Shown one piece after another: positions 34,199 to 47,030 of a stretch of DNA of 64,000 nt. Each line of letters starts with the position of its first letter. Position 1 is the stretch's first letter. Origin of the DNA: Panicum virgatum. Taxonomy: Eukaryota; Streptophyta; Magnoliopsida; Poales; Poaceae. The position numbers and the translations under genes are program-made. Location of the stretch: positions 27,878,462 through 27,942,461 of the forward strand of contig NC_053141.1 of NCBI RefSeq assembly GCF_016808335.1, given 5' to 3'. Under the pieces are notes generated by a model. The model was given only the letters and a program-made list of their open reading frames with translations. It was not told the origin of the DNA and did not search any database.

Positions 34199-36131
34199 TG
34201 TAACACTCCAGTGTTAAACTTGGGATTAATTAGCTAATTAGTAACCTAAGTTGTTACGTTGCTAATCGAGTCGGAAAATCGGCCTAAATTCAATCTCAAT
34301 TTTCTGGAGTCGGGTAAACCCGGATACTCCGGATTTGAACCCGGAAACTCCGGAGTTACCTGGATACTCCGGATTTTCTTCCAGGATAGTCCGGACCTGA
34401 GGTTCTATATTACGTGTTTTAGTTCTTATACTGTTTCCAAATGTTAAAAACACCAGCCACAGGTTCCTTTGCTTTCCCTCCCGAGCTCTCCCTCTCCCCT
34501 ATGCCCTAAGTTCAAACCCTCCATTCCAAATCCCTCCCAAGATCAAGAAAGCTCCAAATAATCGTGAAGGACTCTCTTCTCTACGTGTTCCACCTTGGGG
34601 TGGCTTCATCTCCAAGTTTTTCGGTCAAGAAAAGCTTGCTCAAGGTACTCAAGCTAGGGCAAGCTTGATTTACTTTTCTAGGATGTTTTAAGTGATTTCT
34701 TTTGGATCAATCATCCCTGTATGAGTCACTCTACTAGGGCCTAGAAGGGTTTCAATTTTTGTGGGTTGGTTTTGCCAAAATCAGAATTTCAGTTTTGGGG
34801 GCGAAAATGGTAGGGAACCCGGATACTCCGGGTATTAACCCGGATACTCCGGAATACCCGGATATTTCAGGTATAAACTCCGGATGTTCCGGATTTTGTA
34901 GAACAGTTGCGTGTCGAGTTGTTTCTATTGGGGGTGTTTATACCCGGTTAAGGTTTATTTCAAAGTTACAAATCATATTGCATACATTCTCATGTCATAT
35001 GCATACGTGTAGACGCCGCCGCCGAAGGAGTAGCATACGAGGTGATCACAGAGCCGCAGGAGCACTTGGAGCAAGCACAGCAGGAGGTTCACGAGCACCC
35101 GGCCCAAGGCCCAACTAAGCCCGGTGTCCAGCAGCAGCCCGAAAGCAAACCCCGGTGTATAATTCCCTAATTTAAATTATGCAATGTATTTACTAAAGTA
35201 ATTGTCCATTAAGTTTATAGGGTTGAATGAAACCTTAGATGCACAATCCCTAGGTTACATGAGTCTTATACTAGTATGTGTAGGCTGATAGCCTTGCTAT
35301 GCTAAATAGGACTCGGTAGAAGTCGAGTAATTTCCGGTTACTTGCGAGATATAGGATGTTTTTATATTTCCATAATTGAAGTTTTTCAACTTAAGAATGA
35401 AAGGGAATGGAATTTGAGACCGGACGGGAAAGTTGTAGACCGTCTGTGTCACTTAAGGACTGTTCAGTTGTTGGCCCTGCTGATCATGTTTGAATTGTAC
35501 TAACTGCACGCCGAGAGTAGGAGGTAGTCGAAACCGGTAAGCCTATTACTGCCTCGCTTCGAATGTACAGAACTTCATCACCACCCCTTAGTCGGGTAGT
35601 CGCGGAGAATTGTGATGCATGTATTTATTTTTGGTGGTCTCTCATTGAGCCCGGCTGACTATATGTAGGTGGGGCGGTTTTATAGTTCGAGGCGGGGAGG
35701 GAAATGGTTGGCTCGTATAGTCCGATGGGGCATATGCGTGCCGTGTTGGTTAGGTCCACCTTGCAAGGTTTAATCAGATCGATTCGCCGTCAGTCGCTCT
35801 CAAACATGGGCACCTTGATCATCGAGTCGCATCGTAGTAGGAGGAATGGAATATGAAAATGTCATATGGATAGTGCTCAAATGAAATATTGTACTCTACC
35901 ATGTTTGTGTTAGAAAGGTTATTGCAAATACCTAGCGGTTCTTAATTTATATAGAATATGGGCTAAAATATGGAAGGTAAGGATCCACTCCTAGTTGTTA
36001 TTTCTGCAAAACAAACCACCAGCCAAAAAGCCTTGCATGTCTAGATATGTGGGCTAAGTATACCCATCGTCGGGTAAGTCTTGCTGAGCATTAGTTGCTC
36101 AAGGCTTGTTGGAACAATGATTTCAGGACCC
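34199..36131 (+). repeat. K7 5' LTR, left part
   Basis: It begins TGTAACACTCC. It carries clusters of CCGGATACTCCGG-like units at 34314-34400 and 34816-34897. ORFs here are spurious. The LTR resumes after L8 at 44974. Confidence 0.9.
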
Positions 36132-37581
36132 TGTTGACGTTCACTAACGCCCCCGATTTGTATACCGCAAGCGCACGATTCGTGGTAGCTTTTCCCTTAG
36201 AGTATTCCCCCAAGGTTTATCAATCCGTGGATCGACAATGAACTTACTAGGGTTTCCCATCTAATCTAACGGATCTATCCTAACATGAAGCATTAATTGC
36301 ATATAAAAGGTGAACCTTTGATAGATATAAGTGATGTACGAAGGTTGATCTCATCCATGAACATCGGTAAGGATAAAGCATGACCGAAGGCATGACTAAA
36401 CCTATCACACGCATTCTAGTTGTAGTTCTAGCTAAACGAGTAAGCTCAACATGCATCTCATCCAAAGCCTCTTTAAATCAAAACCTCCAATCCGATCCCT
36501 CGATACCCAACCTACTCTGTGGAGACGGCCTGTCACCGACGCCCCCCTTTTGAACGGGATACCCTGAAGCAAGTCGAACCCCCTTTGGGTAGATCCAGTA
36601 TGAACTCCTAGCCACCATAGCTACAAGAACACCCCATGCAATCTATCTCGAGAATAGATCTAGGAATAAGCGCACCCAAAGCAAGAACGAAATCGAAAGA
36701 GGAGAGACATGATCGCTAAATAGATCGGATGACATGAAGACATTACTCACATAATAGATTTGTTTGGATCGCCACCACCGCGTATACACCATTGACGACT
36801 CCAACTAGCTTATGAACTCCACCATGACACAACCACGCAGGGAGGCCATGGCGGCTAGGGATGGCCTAAGCCATCTCCTAGACAACTTCGAAGACTTGCG
36901 GCGGCCGTCGTCTCCCTCCGGTCTTGGCCCTAGGTTTTCGTCGAGTTCTGGTTGGATGGATGCTTCGAGTTGAATAAGGTGCGAGCTATTTATAAGCCGA
37001 GGAAGCCACCGGTCGAAGGGGAAGGCAAACCACCTCAGAAAAGGGCTGGGCCGGCCGGCCTAGGCCTACCCCTTTTCGGGCTCGCCTCGGTCTCAGTTTT
37101 GGCGTGTAGACTCCTCGCATCTTCTAGAGTTTCTGTCCTTCACGATTGCACCCCTTTGGACGTTGTTATCTTGGAGATATCTTCGAGGAAAGGATAGGAT
37201 AGGAAATCCTTCCTTAAATCTTCGTTTGCTTTGCTTAATCCCGAAGTATCTTGATCTCATCTTCGTGGGCTCGGTCCTTTGGGCTCTCTTGGAGGATGGA
37301 TGTGCGTGAATGGGCTTCGAATCAACATGGGCTTTGGTCCTCCCTTTTGGGCTTTGGCCCTCATCTTTCTCCGTGTTAGCGCTCGATCACGGGCCTCGTC
37401 ATTTCATGCTCTAAAATAGGCCAAAAACCTGCAAAAACGAAGTTCCTCCAAAATATATGTGCAAACGTGAAAATGACCAATAATTAGGCCGGGGTTAGGA
37501 CGGTTAGTGATTTTGATATTGAATTCATGCCATTATCAAGGATAAACAAGGGATAAAAGGGGTACTTAAGGTGCGCCAACA
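36132..37581 (-). repeat. L8 3' LTR (1450 bp)
   Basis: This is the left LTR, 3' in element sense. A TATA box, TATAAATA on the minus strand, is at 36987-36994. A GGCCGGCC palindrome near 37050 is the site of the 18-bp length difference from the other LTR. Confidence 0.95.
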
Positions 37582-39700
37582 TTCCCCCCATGCTTAAACC
37601 ATGCTCGTCCTCGAGTAAGTTCAGGAGCTTTGCTTATAAAGAAATCAACGTTGCCCCTCAATGTCCTCTCTGCATTTAGTCATACATAACAAGACATATT
37701 GCTCTCTCAAGTATTTAGCATTTAAGTTCATGTTGTGACCGGCTACTTCTTCATTATGGAAGATAGACTAGCAATTAAAGAACAAGCCACAATAATAAAT
37801 AAATGCAATGCTCTCAAACTTAAGCGAACTTCAAACCTTTACCTTGTTTCATCGTGAAGAGTTTTCAAAAGAATGCATATCAAACATAAGTGAGGTTCTC
37901 TTGCAAAAGATCATGGAAATACTCATCTCATCAAGTCGCTCAAGCCTACGTTAGATTGTCTTCAACCTATTCTACTCATATATAAAAGTGGAAGGCTTAT
38001 GTGGAGCTTGGTAGGTAAAAACAATCCTAGCAAAAAATTATATCTGAAATATTGTCAAACTAAGAGAGAGATCTATTGGATTTACTGAGACTAGTCAAAA
38101 AGGCCATTGGAAAATAATGTTGGAGAGGGGGAAAGATGAAACACACACATTTAGATAGGTGGACATGTGCAAGTGGCAAATGGATGATCCCGAGACACAA
38201 ATGAAGTTCTCGTTATCGGATTGCACATGGTTGGAAGATTTGAGTATGGAATAATTCTTGAAAGTAACTTGGAAAATTAATGAAACCAAAAAGAACTAAG
38301 GAGCATTTTATTCTTCTCTTTTTTTTCTTTTCTCCCCTTTTTTTCATTTTTCTTCTTTTTTTTCTTTTTGCTCCTTAGAACTTTTGATAACATAGAATAC
38401 TTACCCAGTCATCCCCCCATGCTTGAACAAATGCTCGTCCTCGAGTATGAATAGTGGGAGAACCAACTAGCTAGGGTAAGTATCTCAAATTCACCTTCTT
38501 CTTCGTAAAACCGCATGAAGGTGTGTTCCAGGATCAAAACCTTTCCCTCCCGCATACTGTCACTACACGAGGATAATCGGTAACGAACAACAAGAACACG
38601 ATTAGTTGATGTACTCTAGGTAAACCATGCAAGAGCAAAGCAAACCCAAAGCCAAGTCGCGATTCTATTAGGCATCAAAGTATCTCCGGGGAGCCTTGTC
38701 TCACAAAACTTTTCTTTATATGGTGCCCTTGATTCTTTTGATTCCGTCGAAATGATAATCCATACTCAAATTGGGTTGTGGTCAAGGAGGTAATCACAAA
38801 AAGATATTTTTGGTTTAGGGTGGATATCCAGCGAGGTTTGCAAAATTCCCGAAGTGGAAATTCACAATGCATGGATAGATAGGCTAGCAGAAAGAAGGTT
38901 ACACAAAAAATGGAATGACCAGCTTCTTAGTCTCATACCAAAGAAATCAATCTTAATCCAACTCATCAAAATATATGTTTGCAATCTAAAGGTTTCATCA
39001 TGAAAGAATATGTGTGTATAGGCTTTGGTAGGTAGAACTTTGCAAGAGATTCACAAATGTAGATAGCATAGGAATTAAGTTTTCAAATTAAACAATCACA
39101 AGGTGTAAGGTCATCAGTAGACTTAAATCAAAGAGCAACATAGAGTATGTGGGTTTAGAATTTAGTCATTTAACCTCCACAAATAAAAGAGCCGGTATTT
39201 AATCATTTTAATTCCATTTAATTGAGAGCAAATGGTCAAGTCATATACAACATAGCATAGGTAGAACAAAGCAGCAACTTTCATCATTTTTCCATAAGCA
39301 TAAGGCATTGCCAAAATGTATCATTGTGGTGAGCTCAAAGTGATGGCGATCCTACACTTATTGAAAACAAAACTAGGTTGTCCTCCTAGTAGCCATGTGA
39401 TAGGTTGAGAGATATATACAAAGGTTGCATCTATGGTTGAAGGCATATATGTACAAGCATTTAGAAAAAGAGAGAGTTGAGGAAGAATTATCGTCCTTCT
39501 CGATGCTCGTAATGAAGTGTAGCGCGGCCTCCCCCATACTTAAGCATTGTGCTAAGAATGGAAAAAGAATCATGAGCATCTTGTGGCAACCGTGATTATC
39601 TTACTCCATGAGATCTTTCTTCCTTGTCCATGAAATCCTCCCCCATGCTTAGCATGATGCTAAGCGTAGAAGGAGAAGATGGACCATCTTGCAATTCTTG
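37582..39700 (-). other. L8 interior, left part: non-coding, repeated purine tracts
   Basis: No protein frame stands out on either strand. The true polypurine tract (37582-37597) abuts the LTR. Similar AAGCATGGGGG-like tracts recur at 38412-38425, 39530-39546 and 39638-39652. The first and second are both followed by ATGCTCGTCCTCGAGTA on the plus strand. A 78-base polypyrimidine run lies at 38305-38382. Confidence 0.7.
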
Positions 39701-39713
39701 AAGTCCTTCCCTC

Positions 39714-42700
39714 ATGTGTATGAATATCATCTTCAATGTGTCTTCACCTTTGTTGCCTCAATTTCCTTCAACTTCTTCTCGTACTAAGTCATGGTCCCAA
39801 TCATTGCTTCACGTCGTCGTCGCCTCCTTCAATTCCTCGTTGTCCCATTGCTGCCTCATCCTCACGAATTTTTTTTCTTTCAATTTCCAAAACAGAACCT
39901 CTACTGAAACATTGCTCCATTGCGAAGTACGCGAATTTTCCTTTCCAACGAATCCTTATTCGCCCAAAATTAATTCCGAACAAGAGAGTTGTGTATATTT
40001 TATCCCAGCGCTGCAATCTGTCCCGACGAATTTCAGAACGCGCAACGTCCAATGTTCTTGCCATATCTCCGTGTACGGGTCTTCAAATTCGTTGATCTTG
40101 GATGCGTTGGAACGGGAATTTCATGGAGCGTTTGAATATAAACTTTTTCTTCCTTGTACGCCTCTATCCATGTGCAAAATTTGATAAAAACAGCGGGGCT
40201 TGCTCTCGAACTTTGGAGATATTGACGAATTTGATTGAAATTCTTTTGGTCTTGAACTCATGGGAGCGCTTCTTCATGCCTGCAAAATATTTTAAACACA
40301 CACTACCCCCGGGGTGACGGTCGGGAGTAGAAACAAATGCCAACAAACCTACCATTCCGAAGATCTCAAATTTGTGGCAAAGTTAGCTTAGCGAAACTAG
40401 TGAGTGTATGTGTGTGCTAGTGTAAATGCAAATGAGAGGAAGGTATATAAACAAAGACAATGTTTACACCTAGTTCTAAACACCATGTTTACAACTAGAT
40501 TGCCGAACTTCTCCATAGCCACAAAGACTTATTTAACCAAGGTCAAAACACCATGTCTATCCCAAGATCAGTAGGCCTTCATAGCACAAGAAAAAATAAA
40601 GCGCATTGCAAAGCTTATAAACCAACCAAATGCAACCTCATAGCTTGGTAACTAAATGATGATGGTCTTCAATCATGTCTAAACACCATGTTTACACAAG
40701 ATTGCAAAAAGGAAAATGCTCACGTGAAGCATTAACATGGATATGAAAGCTTTCATCAATAAAGTTGAGACCAAGCTAGCAAAATGAGTGCATGAATAAT
40801 GGAATGGACACAAAGTGCAAATGCAAAGTTAGCAAAAACAAGTGTTAGCTAGGTTGAAAGGACCTTTCGATGTTGTTCTGCAACTAGCTTATTCAAAAAC
40901 AATTGCTAAGAGTGACAAAAAGCCTTCGCGGCACTTCATAAGAAGTGAGGCTTTTGTCAATGAAAAGGTTATTTATCGAAAAATGATCAAGCAACCGAGC
41001 TAACAAGGTTTTAGAAGTAGGTTTATGGGTTTCCTATATTTTTGGCTTAAACAAAAATTTTGAAGAGAGAGAGTGTTGGGTATAGAAATTCTATCTAAGG
41101 TGGTTTCAAAAAAACTAGAGAGAAACAAAAGTTAGATTTTTTTTTAATGAAAAACATACCCTATGGTTTTAGGATTGCTCTTATGAGTGGTTTTCCTAAG
41201 GGTTTTAGGATCTCAAAAGCGAGGCTAGTCAATGTTTTTAGAAAAGGTTTTTTTTAAATGCAACATGCAATGCAATGCAAGGGTGTGACGAACAACATGG
41301 TATGCAATGCAACACGGGGTGGGTGAACAAAATGATATGACATGATGAGGTGGTCTAAAACAAAACAAAAAGTTAGCCTAAGTTAACTAGCCACAAGTTT
41401 AGAATCAAAGGATGGTGCAACACTTCATATTTCTCTCTAAAAGGGACACAAAGAAAAAGACTCTAAACACTAATAGGCACACAAAAAGGTCTACAAATTT
41501 CCCAAGATCAAATAACAAAGTGCTCCCTCAATAACATTTAGAATGAACAACATGAAGTTATGGTTTTTATTAGAGCAATGGTACAATGTTACTTGATATT
41601 CCGATTAAAGAGTGCAATGTAGACGGTCATATTAATATATATAAAATAAAAGATCGGGTTGCCTCCCGCAAAGCGCTTCATTTAAAGTCATAGAGCTCGA
41701 CTTTCTTACATACCTTCTCATTGATGCGAAGCCATGGTCCTTCATGCAAGAGGTGAAGGTGTTCCATGCAGTTCTTATTTCACTTCCCATGTTGGACATG
41801 ATCAATCACGCTTAATGGAAATCTTGCCCAATCGTCTCTCACATCATGGTCACCTCCTTCTTTGTTGTCCTTCGTCGCTACCTTTCTTTTCACCGATTTC
41901 CCTCTCTGTCTAGATTGGGAATTGCACCAAACAATTGATACAATGCAAGGTGCACGAAATCTTCTTTCCAACAAGTCTTCATTTGCCCAAAACACATTCC
42001 AATTGAGAGAGTTATGCCCCTTTTTCCCGTCACTGCAATCTGCCCCGTGCTGATTTCAGCACGTGCATCTCCGATGTTTGAGACATAGCTCCTCCAGTGG
42101 GTCTTCAATTGTATCGATCATGGATGCATTGAACCGAGGACTTGATGGAGATCCTGAATATTCAACTTTCTTGCATTGTAAATCTTTGGACTTGTGCACA
42201 AAATTGATGAGGCTTAGCGACGTCTGTTCTTGAAACTTGAAGATGTTGATGATGGTGTTCAAAATTTTGGGCTCAGTTTCCCTCCTCATCATTTGAGTTT
42301 CATGTCCTGCATGGTTAGTGAAATTCGGGGCTTAGCCTCGGAGCTTTTTCATACTCATTGGAGTCGTGGTGCTTTGTGCGAGATGTCATCTTGATGCACT
42401 CCTCGTGGTCCGTCGTGATTTGCTTCTCACGTCTCCATGTGTTGAATGTTGCGCTCTTGTAATCCGACGTGGTTTGTTTGCAACATCCTTGTTTGTCGAA
42501 GGTCGACCGCTTGTGCCTTCATTTGCCAATGTCATTGGGGTTCTTCCTCTGCTCCAAGCCTCTGAATTTTATCATGTACGCTTGATGAAAACATTTCCCA
42601 AGCTCATCTTCATTGTTGTCATCGTCATCTTCTTTATCTTGTTCTCATCGCATTGCTCCTGCCTCTTCTTTGTAGAATCTCTCCTGTATACTCAACAGAA

Positions 42701-42975
42701 CATATACCAAAATATAGCTCTATTGAAAAGTTTATGAAATTACCTTTCCAACGAGTGGTCATTGATCCCAAACGGACTCCGGATGAAGAAGTTATGGTCG
42801 TTTTACTCCGGCACTACGCTCTGTCCCGAGACATTTCAGAACGCGCAGCGTTGAAAGATTTTACCATAACTCTTCACACCGATCTCCAAAATTCACGATT
42901 CTTGATGCGTTGGAAAGTAGACTTGATGGTGCTTCAAAATAATCTATTATTTGCTCATGGTACTTCTCTGTTCTT
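39714..42975. repeat. L8 interior: three diverged copies of a 400-600-bp module
   Basis: Module A (about 39714-40320), B (about 41800-42290) and C (about 42590-42975) share ordered blocks on the plus strand: TTTCCAACRARTC-like text, a CARTCTGYCCCG-like block, TTTCAG(A/C)ACG(C/T)GC, CTTGGATGC(G/A)TTG(A/G)A and, in A and B, TGTGCAAAATTTGAT/TGTGCACAAAATTGAT. Between A and B (40320-41780) the sequence is A-rich and without structure I can name. The small ORFs in the modules are not conserved between them. Confidence 0.7.
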
Positions 42976-43471
42976 GGACGAAAAACTCACTACAACAGTA
43001 ACACTTTGGAGATGATGATGATCCGATCGCACGATTTTCTTCGCGGGCATGCTTCATACCTATTGCTTGAGCAAACAAATCTTCCCAAAAACATTAGTCT
43101 TTAAAACTAATTGACATGGCGGCATACCTTGTTTATCAACTTTTTTTTCTTGGGAGTGGGGACTCGATAGCGGATGCTGGGCCACTAACAAAAGTTAGCA
43201 CCTACCACTAAAGAGCGAAACTTGATGTTATTCACATCTTGTTGAAGTGGATCTAGGGTTTTCGATGTTGATGTCGAGAACTCCTCGATCGTCTTGTCGT
43301 CGATTGTCGAAGTTTGTTGGAGCGGGTTGTGGACTTCTCGAAGCCCAAGTTTGGTGTCTAGCTTTTTCCACCTGCTTTCAAGGACACATACAAGAAAACA
43401 AGCATATATACAATAATAAAATTTAGGGTTAGCCCAAAAAATTAGATAGATCGCCCTAGGGTTCGAGTTGC

Positions 43472-43492
43472 CGATCCCCGGCAACGGCGCCA
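43472..43492 (-). other. L8 primer binding site, tRNA-Asp type
   Basis: The minus strand reads TGGCGCCGTTGCCGGGGATC (the match extends one more base), complementary to the 3' end of plant tRNA-Asp (GATCCCCGGCAACGGCGCCA). It lies eight bases inside the 5' LTR. Confidence 0.9.
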
Positions 43493-43500
43493 GAAAAGCT

Positions 43501-44968
43501 TGTTGACGTTCACTAACGCCCCCGATTTGTATACCGCAAGCGCACAGTTCGTGGTAGCTTTTCCCTTAGAGTATTCCCCCAGGGTTTATCAATCCGTGGA
43601 TCGACAATGAACTTACTAGGGTTTCCCATCTAATCTAATGGATCTATCCTAACATGAAGCATTAATTGCATATAAAAGGTGAACCTTTGATAGATATAAG
43701 TGATGTACGAAGGTTGATCTCATCCATGAACATCGGTAAGGATAAAGCATGACCGAAGGCATGACTAAACCTATCACACGCATTCTAGTTGTAGTTCTAG
43801 CTAAACGAGTAAGCTCAACATGCATCTCATCCAAAGCCTCTTTAAATCAAAACCTCCAATCCGATCCCTCGATACCCAACCTACTCTGTGGAGACGGCCT
43901 GTCACGACGCCCCCCTTTTCAACGGGATACCCTGAAGCAAGTCGAACCCCCTTTGGATAGATCCGGTATGAACTCCTAGCCACCATAGCTACAAGAACAC
44001 CCCATGCAATCTATCTCGAGAATAGATCTAGGAATAAGCGCACCCAAAGCAAGAACGAAATCGAAAGAGGAGAGACATGATCGCTAAATAGATCGGATGA
44101 CATGAAGACATTACTCACATAATAGATTTGTTTGGATCGCCACCACCGCGTATACACCATTGACGACTCCAACTAGCTTATGAACTCCACCATGACACAA
44201 CCACGCAGGGAGGCCATGGCGGCTAGGGATGGCCTAAGCCATCTCCTAGACAACTTCGAAGACTTGCGGCGGCCGTCGTCTCCCTCCGGTCTTGGCCCTA
44301 GGTTTTCGTCGAGTTCTGGTTGGATGGATGCTTCGAGTTGAATAAGGTGCGAGCTATTTATAAGCCGATGAAGCCACCGGTCGAAGGGGAAGGCAAACCG
44401 CCTCAGAAAAGGGCTGGGCCGGCCAGGCCCCATGGACCTAGGCCGGCCGGCCTACCCCTTTTCGGGCTCGCCTCGGTCTCATTTTTGGCGTGTAGACTCC
44501 TCGCATCTTCTAGAGTTTCTGTCCTTCGCGATTGCACCCCTTTGGACGTTGTTATCTTGGAGATATCTTCGAGGAAAGGATAGGATAGGAAATCCTTCCT
44601 TAAATCTTCATTTGCTTTGCTTAATCCCGAAGTATCTTGATCTCATCTTCGTGGGCTCGGTCCCTTTGGGCTCTCTTGGAGGATGGATGTGCGTGAATGG
44701 GCTTCGAATCAACATGGGCTTTGGTCCTCCCTTTTGGGCTTTGGCCCTCGTCTTTCTCCGTGTTAGCGCTCGATCACGGGCCTCGTCATTTCATGCTCTA
44801 AAATAGGCCAAAAACCTGCAAAAACGAAGTTCCTCCAAAATATATGTGCAAACGTGAAAATGACCAATAATTAGGCCGGGGTTAGGACGGTTAGTGATTT
44901 TGATATTGAATTCATGCCATTATCAAGGATAAACGAGGGATAAAAGGGGTACTTAAGGAGCGCCAACA
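43501..44968 (-). repeat. L8 5' LTR (1468 bp)
   Basis: It matches the left LTR at about 99 percent, with TATA at 44355-44362 (minus). It carries 18 bp more within the GC palindrome region near 44425. Confidence 0.95.
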
Positions 44969-44973
44969 GACCC

Positions 44974-45433
44974 GCACACGTAGACTTCTATCCGTGCTGC
45001 ACCAAGTTCGTTCGGCTGGACACGGATGGGTGGAATGTCGAGGAACCAGGCACGTAGCTTTGGAGGATACGGAATTGCACACTCGTGGGCTGATTGTGTA
45101 TTTCATGTTCGTTCTTATGCATTGTAGTAGGTAGATTTTATGTTTATCAAACTTTTGTATAAATGGCAGGCACACTTGTATATTATTATGTATTTCGAAC
45201 TTGGTTTGTAAACTTAATGTTTCATAATCATATGGTATTTGTATTTTTAAATATTGTGTTGTGCTTGTACCATCTGCGCTCACCTTCGTGTGAGACTACC
45301 GATGTTATTTCGATCGAACCGTGGGTTGAGAAAGGACCGTCAAGTTAAACCATTAAGCAAAAATGTGCCCGATGTGTTCAAATGACGGTCCATTACGCTT
45401 AATTCAGAGTTTTAATTTGGCAGTTCCGTCACA
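44974..45433 (+). repeat. K7 5' LTR, right part
   Basis: The K7 LTR resumes after the GACCC duplication and ends CGTCACA two bases before the primer site. Confidence 0.9.
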
Positions 45434-45913
45434 GCTGGTATCAGAGCCGAAACACACTGGGGGTGGTACGAGCATAACTAATTTTGAGGTTTTTACGACT
45501 TAAAAATGAATTTCAACTTAAGATAAAATGTTATTTAGTAGTGTGGGCGGGGTTGTTTGTAATAGCCCTATATAGTTAGTGTTAGAGTCGTGGTTAGATG
45601 GTTGGTTTTGGGCTGAGAGGTTACCGTAGGACGATCATGCATCGTGCTTCATGCCATTCATTGATTTAAAAATTCTAGCATCTTAAGGGTGGGAACAATG
45701 TGAACATCACGAGTGTATCTGGATACTCCGGACATAGATTCCGGATAGTCCGGGTGTGGTGTCCGGACATTCCGGATAAGAATCTGGACATTCCGAATTT
45801 TGCTCTGCAAAACTTCCGGCCTTTTGATTTAATTTATGCTTTCTGCATTCTTCCATGGTTGATTATTTTGTAATCAAAATCATGTGACTAAACCAATCAT
45901 GGTTGAATGCAGA
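45434..45913 (+). other. K7 primer site and leader
   Basis: TGGTATCAGAGCC (45436-45448) is the classic initiator tRNA-Met site. The leader contains another cluster of CCGGATACTCCGG-like units at 45718-45800 and no long frame. Confidence 0.85.
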
Positions 45914-47030
45914 ATGGCAGACGAGGGTGGTGGAGCGCCACTGCCTCCTCCTGATTTAGTTCAGGCCATTGCGGCTATACTTACTGGGCGTGATGAGCAG
46001 ACGTCACTCCTCCGTCGGCTTGTGGGGCAGGGGGCAGCACCGCGGCCAGGACGCCACCACCTGCCACCTATTCCTAGGTACCAGGAGTTTCTGGGGACCC
46101 AACCGCCACTGTTCCACAAGGCGGACGAGCCACTGGAAGCGGACAGCTAGCTCAAGACCATTGAGTCCAAGTTTACTATATACCCGTACAATGACAAGGC
46201 GTCATTTGCAGTGCAGTAGCTCAGGGGTCCCGCACGCACATGGTGGGACACTCACGTGGCCATGTACCCTGCTGGCACTCGGTTCACGTGGGCAGAGTTT
46301 AAAGAAGCATTCCGGACACATCATATTCCAGCAGGAGTCATGAGAAGGAAGCTCAATGAGTTCTTGGCCCTGAAATAGGGCAAGAACAATGTGATGCAGT
46401 ACGCTCAGACTTTCAACACCTTGTCCCAATATGCCGGATATCACGTGGACAGTGATGAGAAGAAACAGGCTTGCTTTAGGCAGGGACTCAGTAGTAAGCT
46501 CCAAGATCATCTGGCGATATTCAAGTTTAACACTTTCAGTGAGCTAGTCAATGGGGCTATCATTTAGGAGGACGCCCACCTAGCTCATAAAGCATAAAAG
46601 AAGAGGAAAGCACCAGCGGCTAGCTCATCTAGCAGCGCTCCTCAAAGGTTTCACCTTGTGCAGTCGGGCCCACAGCGAGTCCCCTTCCAGCACCAGCCTG
46701 TGTACGGGTCACCATAGTAGCAATGGGGATATCAGCCACCTCAGCACCCCCAGCCACAGGGGATAGCCAGGCCTCTAGTTTTTCAGCAGAATGAGCAGAA
46801 GATTTGGGTGCCTGCAGCAGGGGATACGCCCAAATTTATATTCATGCTACATCTGTGGACAAGTTGGACACTTTGCACGAAGTTGCCCGATGCCACCTAC
46901 GCAGGGTCAACAATCCAGCTAGCAAAATCAAAAGCCAAAAGTGGCACACTTCAAGCCGGGGCAGGTGCACTACACTACCCTTGAGGGTATTCCAAAGGGA
47001 GCTCTAGTCTTGGCGGGTACGTTTTCTATA
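45914..47030 (+). pseudogene. K7 gag with CCHC zinc knuckle
   Basis: The ATG at 45914 opens MADEGGGAPLPPPDLVQAIA, the usual Tekay gag start. The core follows in the same frame past stops (LRGPARTWWDTHVAMYPAG, TWAEFKEAF, VMRRKLNEFLALK, VMQYAQTFNTLSQYA). The knuckle CYICGQVGHFARSC lies near 46849-46895. At least five in-frame TAGs sit where relatives usually have CAG. The product is the capsid/nucleocapsid precursor, no longer functional. Confidence 0.9.

Larger units (their letters stand above)
36132..44968 (-). mobile_element. L8: young non-autonomous LTR element, large and non-coding
   Basis: The LTRs 36132-37581 and 43501-44968 share ends TGTTG and CCAACA and are flanked by the perfect duplication GACCC (36127-36131, 44969-44973). 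A tRNA-Asp primer site (43472-43492, minus) and purine tract (37582-37597, minus) show that it reads leftwards. The 5.9-kb interior has no gag or pol signature, the definition of a large retrotransposon derivative. The LTRs differ by about 13 substitutions plus small indels and one 18-bp indel, by eye about 0.9 percent, so it is the youngest insertion I can date here. Confidence 0.95.

Noticed and set aside
36952..37197. ORF in the L8 LTR (also 44320-44583)
   Set aside because: It is present in both LTR copies only because they are duplicates; it has no domain or codon bias and lies across the TATA region.
42366..42737. 123-codon ORF in the L8 interior
   Set aside because: It lies between and across the module repeats, is not preserved in the other modules and has no recognisable motif.
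3528..43492. Matches to tRNA-Lys, tRNA-Asp and tRNA-Met ends
   Set aside because: Only the last 13-21 bases of the tRNAs match and each lies just inside an LTR, so these are primer binding sites and not tRNA genes.
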